Below are positions 40,610 through 48,102 of a stretch of DNA of 64,000 nucleotides, piece by piece. The notes below the pieces were generated by a model, which saw only the letters and a program-made list of their open reading frames with translations, made no database searches and had not been told where the DNA came from. Made by a program: the position numbers and the translations under genes. This DNA comes from Shewanella algae. GTDB taxonomy: Bacteria; Pseudomonadota; Gammaproteobacteria; Enterobacterales; Shewanellaceae. The first letter of the stretch is position 1. Each line of letters starts with the position of its first letter. The DNA lies in contig NZ_CP068230.1 of the NCBI RefSeq assembly GCF_009183365.2, positions 4,369,001 through 4,433,000 of the forward strand. The letters are read 5' to 3'.

Positions 40610-40632
40610 AAGATGCTTTTATTATGCATGTA
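40610..40632 (+). promoter_or_regulatory. NsrR-like operator at the ytfE promoter
   Basis: AAGATGCTTTTATTATGCATGTA matches 18 of 23 positions of the NsrR consensus (AAGATGCATTTAAAATGCATCTT). A likely -10 (GATAAT, 40637-40642) follows directly, so the repressor would block the promoter of ytfE, the best-known NsrR target. Confidence 0.72.
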
Positions 40633-40656
40633 AATTGATAATACAGAGAGCATCCT

Positions 40657-41358
40657 ATGTCAGCGCAAATCTCCCTCGAACGCAGAGTCGGCGAACTGGT
40701 CGCCGAAGACTTCCGTAACGCCCATGTTTTCAGCCGTTTTGGTATCGACTTTTGCTGTGGCGGTGGCCGTTCACTGGCATCGGCCTGCGAGCGAGCCGGC
40801 GCCGAGCCCACCCAGGTGTTGCACGCCCTGAGCCAACTGGCCGCAGAGGGCACGCCGGACGATGCCTTGGCCAAATTGCCACTTGGTGAGCTTATCGACC
40901 ATATCGAAGCGACCCACCACAAGTACATACGCGATACCGCACCGCTGCTGCTGGAATATGCCCAGAAGATGGTGCGAGCCCACGGTGAGCATTATGAAGA
41001 GATCAAACCCTTGGCCGGTTGGATCCGCGCCCTGATGGATGACCTCTTGCCCCACCTGCAAAAAGAGGAACAGATACTGTTTCCGGCCATTCGTGCCCTG
41101 AGTCAAGGGCAAGAGTTCAACGCCTGTTTCGGCCATATAGGCAATCCTATCCGGGCAATGGAATATGAGCATGATGAGGCGGGGCAAATTCTGGCCAAGC
41201 TGCAGCAGTTGACCAATCACTACCAGGCCCCTGAGCATGCCTGCACTACCTGGCGGGTCTGTTATGCCACCCTGGCCGAGTTTGAAGCCGATCTGCACCG
41301 CCACATCCACCTGGAAAATAACCTCTTGTTTCCCAAAGCCCTGGCACTGGTGGACTGA
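40657..41358 (+). CDS. ytfE: Iron-sulfur cluster repair di-iron protein (RIC)
   Basis: 233 residues. The N-terminal ScdA_N domain carries the conserved FCCGGGRSLASACERAG motif, followed by a hemerythrin-like four-helix bundle supplying the di-iron ligands (HHKYIRD, HGEHYEEI, HLQKEEQILFP, EHDEAG, HRHIHLENNLLFPK). YtfE proteins repair Fe-S clusters damaged by nitric oxide or peroxide and help release NO. Length compares with 220 in E. coli. It appears to be a single-gene unit with an NsrR-like operator overlapping its promoter, consistent with nitrosative stress control. Confidence 0.95.
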   Translation: MSAQISLERRVGELVAEDFRNAHVFSRFGIDFCCGGGRSLASACERAGAEPTQVLHALSQLAAEGTPDDALAKLPLGELIDHIEATHHKYIRDTAPLLLEYAQKMVRAHGEHYEEIKPLAGWIRALMDDLLPHLQKEEQILFPAIRALSQGQEFNACFGHIGNPIRAMEYEHDEAGQILAKLQQLTNHYQAPEHACTTWRVCYATLAEFEADLHRHIHLENNLLFPKALALVD

Positions 41359-41422
41359 GGGCTGTTCAAATCCCGGCTGACTTGCTACAACTGCAGTAAC
41401 AGCAGTAAACAAGGAGTCAGTC

Positions 41423-41938
41423 ATGCCGGCTACAGGTTTCATTCTGGACGATATTGAAAATCTGCGTGAGTCCGCCGCGGTGGAGTTCAAGCTCGCCGCC
41501 GGACGCCATGGCAAGGGTGCGCTACCGCTGGCGCTGTGGGAAAGCTACAGCGCCTTTGCCAATACCAATGGCGGCGAGATCATTCTTGGTGTCAGGGAGG
41601 AAAAGGGCGAGTTTTTTATCGAAGGAATAGCCGAACCCAGGCCCCTTATCGATGAAGCCTGGAAGATACTCAACAATTCACAAAAGATCAGCGCCAATAT
41701 TCTTGGCCCGGCCGACATTCAGCTGATAGAACTGGCCGGTAAGCAGTTGATCCGCTTTCGGGTTCCCCAAGCCGACTACAGTCAGCAGCCCGTCTATCTG
41801 GGGACAGAAGCGATTGGCGGCACCTATATCAGGGTCGGAGATGCCGATATGCGCGCCAGTCCGGCGCAGGTGAAACGCATGCTAAGACGCAAACAGAGAC
41901 ACAGTATTCAAGCCAGCCAGAGTTCCAGAGTCAAATAG
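41423..41938 (+). CDS. AlbA_2 (Schlafen AlbA_2-like) domain protein, short form
   Basis: 171 residues behind a good AAGGAG site. Residues about 8-150 match the AlbA_2/AAA_4 domain: ESAAVEFKLAAGRHGKG, then SAFANTNGGEIILGVREEKG, and GGTYIRVGDADMRASPAQVK. In many bacterial members this domain is followed by a winged-helix and ATPase-like part giving 400-500 residues; here the chain ends right after the domain with a basic tail (RRKQRHSIQASQSSRVK). Its last 31 nt overlap the end of the convergent hupE gene. That fits a 3' truncation joined to another locus, or a genuine stand-alone form. Function is unknown; AlbA_2 domains can bind nucleic acid. Confidence 0.8.
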   Translation: MPATGFILDDIENLRESAAVEFKLAAGRHGKGALPLALWESYSAFANTNGGEIILGVREEKGEFFIEGIAEPRPLIDEAWKILNNSQKISANILGPADIQLIELAGKQLIRFRVPQADYSQQPVYLGTEAIGGTYIRVGDADMRASPAQVKRMLRRKQRHSIQASQSSRVK

Positions 41939-42492
41939 CTTCCCACCAGGGCGATAGCCGAGCCCATGAGTTGCACCACACGTTTGCGCTTGCCATCCGG
42001 GTTTATCAAACTGCCGATGATCACCCCGGCAACATGAATGGCCGCCGTTCCCAACAAAAAGCCCATGGCATAAATGCTTGGCCTGGCCAACTCAGGCATT
42101 TCAACGCCGTGAGCATGACCGTGAAACAAGGCAAAGACGCCGACAAAGGCCATGGCAAAAGAGATGGGCATCTCACGGTTGAGCGCAATGGCAAGCCCCA
42201 GCAGCAATACCGACAGGGCAATACCCGATTCAACAAAAGGGATCGGCATGAGTGACATACCGGCAACCGCGCCCAGGGTCATGAAAAACAGAAATGCCAA
42301 AGGTACAGACCAGATGGCACTGCGCCCCAACTGGGTACTGAGAATACCAACACTGAGCATGGCCAATAGATGATCGAACCCCAATACAGGGTGATTGAAA
42401 CCATCCCAGAAACCACCATCCACATGCAGCTCGTGTGCTGAGACCGGCAGGCTCAACAGCAACAACAACAGCATGATTATTCGGGATGGCAT
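41908..42492 (-). CDS. hupE: HupE/UreJ-family metal transporter
   Basis: 194 residues with an N-terminal signal-like segment and about six further membrane helices. It has the family signature HPVLGFDHLLAMLSVGILS and the His-rich FALFHGHAHGVEMP motif, both characteristic of HupE/UreJ proteins, which are linked to Ni(II) or Co(II) uptake for hydrogenase or urease. No hydrogenase, urease or cobalamin gene lies nearby, so the metal is not determined by context. It is a single-gene unit; the stop is inside the end of the convergent AlbA_2 gene. Confidence 0.9.
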   Translation of the reverse strand: MPSRIIMLLLLLLSLPVSAHELHVDGGFWDGFNHPVLGFDHLLAMLSVGILSTQLGRSAIWSVPLAFLFFMTLGAVAGMSLMPIPFVESGIALSVLLLGLAIALNREMPISFAMAFVGVFALFHGHAHGVEMPELARPSIYAMGFLLGTAAIHVAGVIIGSLINPDGKRKRVVQLMGSAIALVGSYLTLELWLA

Positions 42493-42567
42493 AGGTTAAA
42501 CCTCAGAGCACAACGGCAAGGAGCTATACACTAGCACCAAGTCGATGTTAAAAAAATGATAAGAAAC

Positions 42568-42597
42568 TAAAAAAGCGCGCTTTGATGCACGCTTTAA
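42568..42597 (-). terminator. Rho-independent terminator of the lptM-lysA...lipoprotein gene cluster
   Basis: On the reverse strand AAAGCGTGC (42587-42595) pairs with GCGCGCTTT (42572-42580) around a 6-nt loop and is followed by T residues. It lies 15 nt past the stop of the lipoprotein gene. Confidence 0.75.
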
Positions 42598-42612
42598 TGG
42601 TGAGAAATTGTT

Positions 42613-43098
42613 TCAGGGAGCCAGAGTCAGTGGCTGTGCCCAGGAAACACGCGCCTGTTTCTGTTGGATCAATTGATTGATCAGTTCACGGATCTTAGGT
42701 TCGGCATCAATGAACTTGTTCATATTGGCTCCACCCATCCGAGCATCATAGATAGCCTGACCATCGAGTCTACCCTGGTGGTACACCTTAATCTCGGCGT
42801 ATACCATATAAAGCGCCAAGTCCCATGCCCAATTCGCACTGTAGGTTGCAGTCCAATCACATTGATCGGCGGCGTTTAACTCTTGAACCAGTCGATAGCG
42901 TATCTGTTTTTCACGCAGCACCTTCTCCACTTCCTGCAAGAAACCTTCCCTGACCTTTGGGTTTTCCAGAATACAGAGGCCTGCATCTTGATGCAGTTCC
43001 ACAGGATCGACCTGTTGTTTGATGGAGCAAGCACTGAGCCCCAAAAAAGATGTAAGCAGTAGTATGGCGAGTCGTTTTGTCATTTTCTTCTTATCCAT
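42613..43098 (-). CDS. Sbal_3080-family lipoprotein
   Basis: 161 residues from ATG 43098 (ATG at 43083 is an alternative; the frame is open further upstream but lacks a signal sequence). The N-terminus is a lipoprotein signal with lipobox LSAC (LLLTSFLGLSACSIKQQVDP). The mature part has CILENPKVREGFLQEVEKVL, then CDWTATYSANWAWDLALYMV and QAIYDARMGGANMNKFIDAE, the pattern I recall for Sbal_3080-type lipoproteins of Shewanella and relatives. Function is unknown; probably membrane-anchored facing the periplasm. It follows yigB by 64 nt on the same strand and ends at a terminator. Confidence 0.8.
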   Translation of the reverse strand: MDKKKMTKRLAILLLTSFLGLSACSIKQQVDPVELHQDAGLCILENPKVREGFLQEVEKVLREKQIRYRLVQELNAADQCDWTATYSANWAWDLALYMVYAEIKVYHQGRLDGQAIYDARMGGANMNKFIDAEPKIRELINQLIQQKQARVSWAQPLTLAP

Positions 43099-43162
43099 AG
43101 AGATGGTTACAGCCCGGCCGGGCGCAGCCAATCTACTCAGAAAACACAAAAACGCAACAAAA

Positions 43163-43882
43163 TCACAATAGAAGTGCCAATTCACTCAGAGAATGGAGCC
43201 GAATGTGAGGCAGCAGGGTGTTGGCTGCTCTGCAGTTATCACCGGCAAACGCCGGATTGAGCCAGGCAGCCTGACAGCCGGCCTTACGGGCACCTTCGAC
43301 ATCTGTCAGCGGGTGGTCGCCGACATGCAGCAGCGCCTCAGAGGGTAAAGCCAGGCGCTCAGCGGCCAACTGGAACATATCCCGCCAGGGTTTACGTCTG
43401 ATACCATTGCCCGGATGCAGCACAAACTCAAACATCTCTCCCAGGCCAATTTTGTCGGCATCCACATTGCCATTGGTGATCCCGACCAGGCGAAAACGCT
43501 CAGCCAATTGCGAAAGTAAGGCGAGCACTTCCTTTGACACCTTAAAGTCACTGCGCCGCTCAAGGAACAAGGCCAGACCCGCTTTCGCGCCAAGCTTTGC
43601 CTTGTGCTTATCATATCCCAGCATCTCCAGCCCGGTTTGCAATAGCGCCAATCGCGCGGCACTGGTGTCATGGGTCAGCTCGGCTTGCTGCAACAAGAGC
43701 TGGCGCTTCAATGCCCGCCAGTCTGCGGCCTGCCAATTGCCGCTCAGTGGGTATTCTTTGGCCAGCCACTCGAGCAATGCGCCTTCGGCGGCGGCGATAA
43801 TTGGCCGGTTATCATAGAGGGTATCGTCAAGATCAAAACTGATGGCTTCGATAGCGCCGGGGCGAAGAAACACCTGCATCAC
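43163..43882 (-). CDS. yigB: HAD-family phosphatase YigB
   Basis: 239 residues, matching E. coli YigB (238). The start IEAISFDLDDTLYDNRPIIA contains the HAD nucleophile motif DLDDT (Asp17, Asp19). Later come the Thr motif (LVGITNGNVDADKIG), a Lys region and the acidic motif HVGDHPLTDVEGARKAG. In E. coli YigB can dephosphorylate the riboflavin precursor 5-amino-6-ribitylamino-uracil phosphate and other small phosphates. It lies directly downstream of xerC (4-nt overlap), as in the enterobacterial dapF-yigA-xerC-yigB order. Confidence 0.94.
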   Translation of the reverse strand: MMQVFLRPGAIEAISFDLDDTLYDNRPIIAAAEGALLEWLAKEYPLSGNWQAADWRALKRQLLLQQAELTHDTSAARLALLQTGLEMLGYDKHKAKLGAKAGLALFLERRSDFKVSKEVLALLSQLAERFRLVGITNGNVDADKIGLGEMFEFVLHPGNGIRRKPWRDMFQLAAERLALPSEALLHVGDHPLTDVEGARKAGCQAAWLNPAFAGDNCRAANTLLPHIRLHSLSELALLL

Positions 43883-44775
43883 TTGTCCTTTTTAGCTCTG
43901 GGGTGAGCGCCGTCATACACCTTGGCCAGATGCTGAAAGTCCAGACTGGTATATATTTGGGTGGTCGCCAGATTGGCGTGTCCCAGCAGCTCCTGCACTG
44001 CCCGCAAGTCGCCGCTGGATTCCAGCATATGGGTCGCGAAGGAATGCCTGAGCTTGTGGGGATGCACCCTGGCGGATAATACCTGCTCCCGCCCCCAGCG
44101 CGCCATGCGCGCCTGAATACTGCGATGCGCCAAGCGCTTGCCCTTGGCGGTCACGAACAGCGCCTGATCTTCACAGGGAATATCCCGGCGGTAATCCAGC
44201 CATTGTTGCAATGCGGCAATGGCGACCGAGCCCACAGGCAGCAGCCGTTCCTTGCCACCTTTACCCATCACCTTGATTTGCTGCTGGGCGAAATCCAGTT
44301 GCGGCACATCCAACGAGGCCAACTCGGCCAGACGCAGCCCGGAGGAGTAACACAGCTCCATCATCGCCTTGTCACGGGCACTGAGGGGATCTGTCACCTC
44401 AATATCCAGCAGATGACTGATGCTGTCGGCGTCGAGATTCTTGGGCAGCGGCTTATTCTGTTTCGGGGCGCTCAGTTGTCGGGCGGGATTACTCTTGACC
44501 AACTCTTCAAGCAGCAGAAATTCGTAGAACTGCTTGACCGCCGACAGGCACAGAGACAAAGAGCGGGGGCTGAGCCCCTGACGATGTAACTTGGCCAACA
44601 CAGCACTCAACTGGGGATCAGTTACCTGGTCCCAGTCAATATCCTGCGGCAGCAGCCCGGCAACCCGTTGCAGTTCGCGCAGATAGTTGCGGGCTGTGTA
44701 AGGAGACAGCTGCCGCTCGGCACTGAGATGGCGCTCGAAGCGGCCAAGCCAGGGAGAATCCTGTTTAACGGCCAT
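43879..44775 (-). CDS. xerC: Site-specific tyrosine recombinase XerC
   Basis: 298 residues, the same length as E. coli XerC. All catalytic residues fall at the E. coli positions: Arg148 (SSGLRLAEL), Lys172, His240 and Arg243 (HPHKLRHSFATHML), His266 (LLGHANLATTQ) and the nucleophile Tyr275 (QIYTSLDF). With XerD it resolves chromosome dimers at dif. It starts at the stop of the DUF484 gene and overlaps yigB, giving the conserved dapF-DUF484-xerC-yigB operon. Confidence 0.97.
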   Translation of the reverse strand: MAVKQDSPWLGRFERHLSAERQLSPYTARNYLRELQRVAGLLPQDIDWDQVTDPQLSAVLAKLHRQGLSPRSLSLCLSAVKQFYEFLLLEELVKSNPARQLSAPKQNKPLPKNLDADSISHLLDIEVTDPLSARDKAMMELCYSSGLRLAELASLDVPQLDFAQQQIKVMGKGGKERLLPVGSVAIAALQQWLDYRRDIPCEDQALFVTAKGKRLAHRSIQARMARWGREQVLSARVHPHKLRHSFATHMLESSGDLRAVQELLGHANLATTQIYTSLDFQHLAKVYDGAHPRAKKDK

Positions 44776-45410
44776 CAGAGCTTGGGCAGCAGATGGTCCA
44801 ACAGCTGCCGCAACTGATCCAGCAGCATATTGTCCATCTCCGGATGGAAGTGAGTCACATCGGCACTGGCGATAGCAAAGATCACCTGGCCATTTTGTTC
44901 CGACAACCGTGCCAGTGACACTGAGCCGACTTCGGAGCCGAACAAACGCTTGGACTCCTCCTTGGTCAGGCGACCAAAGTAATAGCCGTGCTGCAGGCGC
45001 TTACGCCAGATGGCCGAGAGTTCTGAGTCGATATCATGCACGGTAATCAGGCGGACATGGCTGAAGTTAAAGGCTTCTTTAAGCTCGGCGCACAGCACCT
45101 GTCTAAGCTCACCCATATCTTCGCAATCGAGTAACTTCAATGAAAGCTGGGTATTGAAGCGGAAGATTTTCTCATTGCGGCTGGCCATGCCAAGCAGCGC
45201 GGTGATCTCCTCTTCCAGCTGTTGTACCCGGCTGCGCAGCAGCTCTTGCCGCCGCTCTACCAGAGAAACTGTGCCACGCTCGCCGTGGGGCAGACGCATA
45301 GCCAGCAGCAGCTCGGGGTGACGGCAGAAAAACTCCGGATTATCCAACAGATATTCACGGATGATCTGCTCATCAAAAGGTGGATTGAGCTTAGCTTTGG
45401 CGTCTGTCAT
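44775..45410 (-). CDS. DUF484 family protein (YigA-like)
   Basis: 211 residues from ATG 45410; the frame continues upstream, but this ATG forms an ATGA overlap with the dapF stop and gives the conserved N-terminus. The head FDEQIIREYLLDNPEFFCRH followed by PELLLAMRLPHGERGTVSLV is the DUF484 signature. A predicted coiled coil follows (VERRQELLRSRVQQLEEEIT), then a GAF-like domain (residues about 90-205). The gene sits between dapF and xerC in many gammaproteobacteria. Its function is unknown. Confidence 0.92.
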   Translation of the reverse strand: MTDAKAKLNPPFDEQIIREYLLDNPEFFCRHPELLLAMRLPHGERGTVSLVERRQELLRSRVQQLEEEITALLGMASRNEKIFRFNTQLSLKLLDCEDMGELRQVLCAELKEAFNFSHVRLITVHDIDSELSAIWRKRLQHGYYFGRLTKEESKRLFGSEVGSVSLARLSEQNGQVIFAIASADVTHFHPEMDNMLLDQLRQLLDHLLPKL

Positions 45411-46234
45411 ATCTGTATCTGTCCGTCGTATACCTGTTCGGCCGGGCCCGTCATCCACAGCGGCTTGCCCTCACCTTCCCATTTGATTGTCAGGGTGCCG
45501 CCGGGCAGGTCGACCCGCACAGTGTTGCCCAGCTTGCCCTGCAATTGGCCAACCACAGCAGCCGCGCAGGCACCGCTGCCACAGGCCAGGGTTTCAGCGG
45601 CGCCGCGCTCATAAACCCTGAGCTTGATATGGCCCTTGTTGAGCACCTGCATAAAGCCGACATTGACCCCTTTGGGGAAGCGTTCGTGATTGGTAAGTTG
45701 CGCGCCAATAACATCGACATCTGTGGCAGCCACATCCTCGACTTCCAGCACGCAGTGGGGGTTACCCATGGAGACTGCACCGCAGAGGAAGGTTTGCCCT
45801 TCGGTAGGCAACAGGTAGGTCTTTTCGGCCTTTTTGGCCTTGAAGGGGATCCGCGCCGGATCCAAGATAGGTACGCCCATATTGACGGTGACATTGCCAT
45901 CGCGCTCCAGGCGCAGGGTCATCTTGCCGGATGAGGTGCTGACCTTGATCTTGTATTTCTGGGTCAGGCCCTTGTTGCGAACAAAGCGGGCAAAGCAGCG
46001 GGCGCCGTTGCCACACTGTTCGACCTCGCTGCCATCGGCATTGAAGATACGATAATGAAAGTCCAGATCCGGATCATAGGGCGGCTCGACCAGCAGCAGT
46101 TGATCGAAACCGATACCGAAGTTGCGGTCGGCCAGGCGCCGGATCTGCTCCGGCGAAAAGTACACATTCTGAGTCACGCCATCGACGACCATAAAGTCGT
46201 TGCCCAGACCATGCATCTTAGTGAAGTGGATCAA
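45407..46234 (-). CDS. dapF: Diaminopimelate epimerase
   Basis: 275 residues (E. coli 274). It begins MIHFTKMHGLGNDFMVVDGV and carries the two catalytic cysteines in the motifs VEQCGNGARCFARF and TLACGSGACAAAVV. It interconverts LL- and meso-diaminopimelate for lysine and peptidoglycan synthesis in the cytoplasm. lysA lies 49 nt upstream on the same strand, so the two last steps of the lysine branch are adjacent; DUF484 follows with a 4-nt overlap. Confidence 0.97.
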   Translation of the reverse strand: MIHFTKMHGLGNDFMVVDGVTQNVYFSPEQIRRLADRNFGIGFDQLLLVEPPYDPDLDFHYRIFNADGSEVEQCGNGARCFARFVRNKGLTQKYKIKVSTSSGKMTLRLERDGNVTVNMGVPILDPARIPFKAKKAEKTYLLPTEGQTFLCGAVSMGNPHCVLEVEDVAATDVDVIGAQLTNHERFPKGVNVGFMQVLNKGHIKLRVYERGAAETLACGSGACAAAVVGQLQGKLGNTVRVDLPGGTLTIKWEGEGKPLWMTGPAEQVYDGQIQI

Positions 46235-46283
46235 GATTACTCCTAGGTTCCAACGCCTACAGCGGGAAAGTACTCACACTAGT

Positions 46284-47528
46284 TTACGGCAGCAAGTGCT
46301 CACCTTGCCACAGTTGTTCCAGCTTTTCCCGTTCACGCACCAGATAATGTTCACTGCCATCGACCATGACTTCAGCCGCTCGCGGACGGGTGTTGTAGTT
46401 GGAGGACATCACAAAGCCATAAGCACCGCTGGAACGCACCGCCAGCAGGTCGTGGGCTTGCAGCACCAAGGCGCGTGATTTACCCAGAAAATCCCCGGTT
46501 TCACACACTGGGCCGACTATGTCGTATTCCCGGCTTTCACCCTCTCTTGGCTGCACCGGGATAATCTGCTGCCAGGCGCTGTAGAGTGACGGGCGGATAA
46601 GGTCATTCATGGCACCGTCCACTATCGCAAAATACTTGCCGGCATTCTCTTTCTGGAACAGCACCTGGGTGACAAAGATCCCGGCATTGGCGGCAATCGC
46701 CCTGCCCGGTTCGAAAATTAGCTTCAGTGGTCGTTCACCCAGACGCTCGAGCAACGCGGCGGCATACTTGTCCGGTTGTGGCGGGGTTTCTTCATCATAA
46801 GTGACCCCCAGGCCACCGCCCACGTCCAGATGCTCAATCACTATGCCTTTTTCTGCCAGCCTATCAATCAATGCCAGCATTCTGTCCATGGCATCAAGAA
46901 ACGGCCTGAGTTCAGTAAGCTGTGAGCCGATATGGCAGTCGGCGCCCTTGATGGCCAGGTGCGGCAAGGATTGCACCTGCAGGAAGGCTTCCTCGGCTTC
47001 ATCCATGGCGATACCGAACTTGTTTTCTTTCAGGCCGGTAGAGATATAGGGGTGAGTACCGGCATCCACATCCGGGTTGATCCGCAAGGAAACCGGCGCC
47101 TGTTTACCCAAAGAGCCTGCCACTTCGTTGAGCAGTTCAAGCTCGGCGCGGGATTCAACATTGAAGCAATATATCCCAAGCTCCAGTGCCAGTTTCATTT
47201 CCGCCGCTGTCTTGCCAACACCGGAAAACACCACCTTGGCCGGATCGCCACCTGCGGTGATTACCCGGGTCAGTTCTCCGCCTGAGACAATATCAAAGCC
47301 ACTGCCAAGGCGCGCCAACACATTGAGCACCGCCAGATTGGAGTTGGCCTTGACCGCATAGCAGATAAGGTGCGGATGAGAGGCCACGGCTCTGTCAAAG
47401 GCATGCCAATGGCGCTCCAGTGTCGCCCGCGAATAGACATACAAAGGCGTACCATATTGAGCCGCCAAATCGGCCACGGCACAGTCTTCGGCATACAGAG
47501 CCTGAGCTTGATACTGAAAATGATCCAA
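46284..47528 (-). CDS. lysA: Diaminopimelate decarboxylase
   Basis: 414 residues. It is a fold III PLP enzyme, with the PLP lysine Lys60 in ICYAVKANSNLAVL, the glycine-rich segment GVGKTAAEMKLALE, the phosphate-binding region LDVGGGLGVTYDEE and the active-site cysteine in VGPVCETGDFLGK. It decarboxylates meso-diaminopimelate to lysine. The start codon is TTG (giving MDHFQYQAQALY) and immediately abuts the lptM stop (TAA then TTG), so translation is probably coupled to lptM. dapF follows 49 nt downstream. Confidence 0.96.
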   Translation of the reverse strand: MDHFQYQAQALYAEDCAVADLAAQYGTPLYVYSRATLERHWHAFDRAVASHPHLICYAVKANSNLAVLNVLARLGSGFDIVSGGELTRVITAGGDPAKVVFSGVGKTAAEMKLALELGIYCFNVESRAELELLNEVAGSLGKQAPVSLRINPDVDAGTHPYISTGLKENKFGIAMDEAEEAFLQVQSLPHLAIKGADCHIGSQLTELRPFLDAMDRMLALIDRLAEKGIVIEHLDVGGGLGVTYDEETPPQPDKYAAALLERLGERPLKLIFEPGRAIAANAGIFVTQVLFQKENAGKYFAIVDGAMNDLIRPSLYSAWQQIIPVQPREGESREYDIVGPVCETGDFLGKSRALVLQAHDLLAVRSSGAYGFVMSSNYNTRPRAAEVMVDGSEHYLVREREKLEQLWQGEHLLP

Positions 47529-47678
47529 TTAGTTTTCCTCTGTCGATTGCTGGGGTTGCTCGGTTTGTTCCGCCTGGGATTGGTTGTCCGGCAGATCCGG
47601 GCTCTTGTATAGCGCGCCTTTTTGACCACAACCAAGCAGCAACAGGCTAGCAAGCATCAGGGATAAAAACAGTCTCAT
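47529..47678 (-). CDS. lptM: LPS translocon maturation chaperone LptM (YifL lipoprotein)
   Basis: A 49-residue lipoprotein too short for many gene finders. It has a signal peptide ending in the lipobox LLLGC (MLASLLLLGCGQKGALYKSP), directly followed by the conserved GCGQKGxLY motif of YifL/LptM, then a Gln/Glu-rich tail. LptM assists assembly of the LptD-LptE lipopolysaccharide translocon in the outer membrane. The lptM-lysA/dapF neighbourhood and the cyaY gene on the other side match the enterobacterial yifL locus. It is first in the leftward cluster and divergent from cyaY (80-nt gap). Confidence 0.92.
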   Translation of the reverse strand: MRLFLSLMLASLLLLGCGQKGALYKSPDLPDNQSQAEQTEQPQQSTEEN

Positions 47679-47758
47679 TTTACTCAACATCTGGGCAGCA
47701 GGATTACATTAGCCTTATAATCGCATTCATCTTGATGAAAGCAAAGGACAGATATTCC

Positions 47759-48088
47759 ATGGCAATGACAGATACCGAATATCATCAGCTCGCCGATGAA
47801 ATGTTCGACCGGATAGAAACCGCAATTGAGAATGCAATCGATGAGCAGGATGCCGATGTTGATATCGACGCTTCAGGCAATGTGCTGCAACTCGAGTTCG
47901 CCGACAGCTCCAAAATCGTGATCAACAAGCAGGAGCCGCTGCACCAGATCTGGGTAGCAACCCGTTTCGGTGGTTATCACTTTGGCTATGTCGACGGTAA
48001 ATGGATAGATGAGCGCAATGGCGGCGAGTTTATGCCCTTCGTCAGAGAGTCCATCAGCCGCCAGGGCGGAATAGAGCTGTCGTTCTGA
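47759..48088 (+). CDS. cyaY: Frataxin-like iron donor CyaY
   Basis: 109 residues from ATG 47759 (ATG at 47765 also possible), preceded by AAAGGA. The frataxin fold pattern is clear: acidic first helix (YHQLADEMFDRIETAIENAI, then DEQDADVD), followed by beta strands with LQLEFADSSKIVINKQEPLH, QIWVATRFGGYHFGYVDG and a final helix. CyaY modulates Fe-S cluster assembly on IscU/IscS and can bind iron. It is convergent with cyaA (14-nt gap between stops) and divergent from lptM, the typical arrangement. Confidence 0.95.
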   Translation: MAMTDTEYHQLADEMFDRIETAIENAIDEQDADVDIDASGNVLQLEFADSSKIVINKQEPLHQIWVATRFGGYHFGYVDGKWIDERNGGEFMPFVRESISRQGGIELSF

Positions 48089-48102
48089 TGATTTAGGGGC
48101 GG

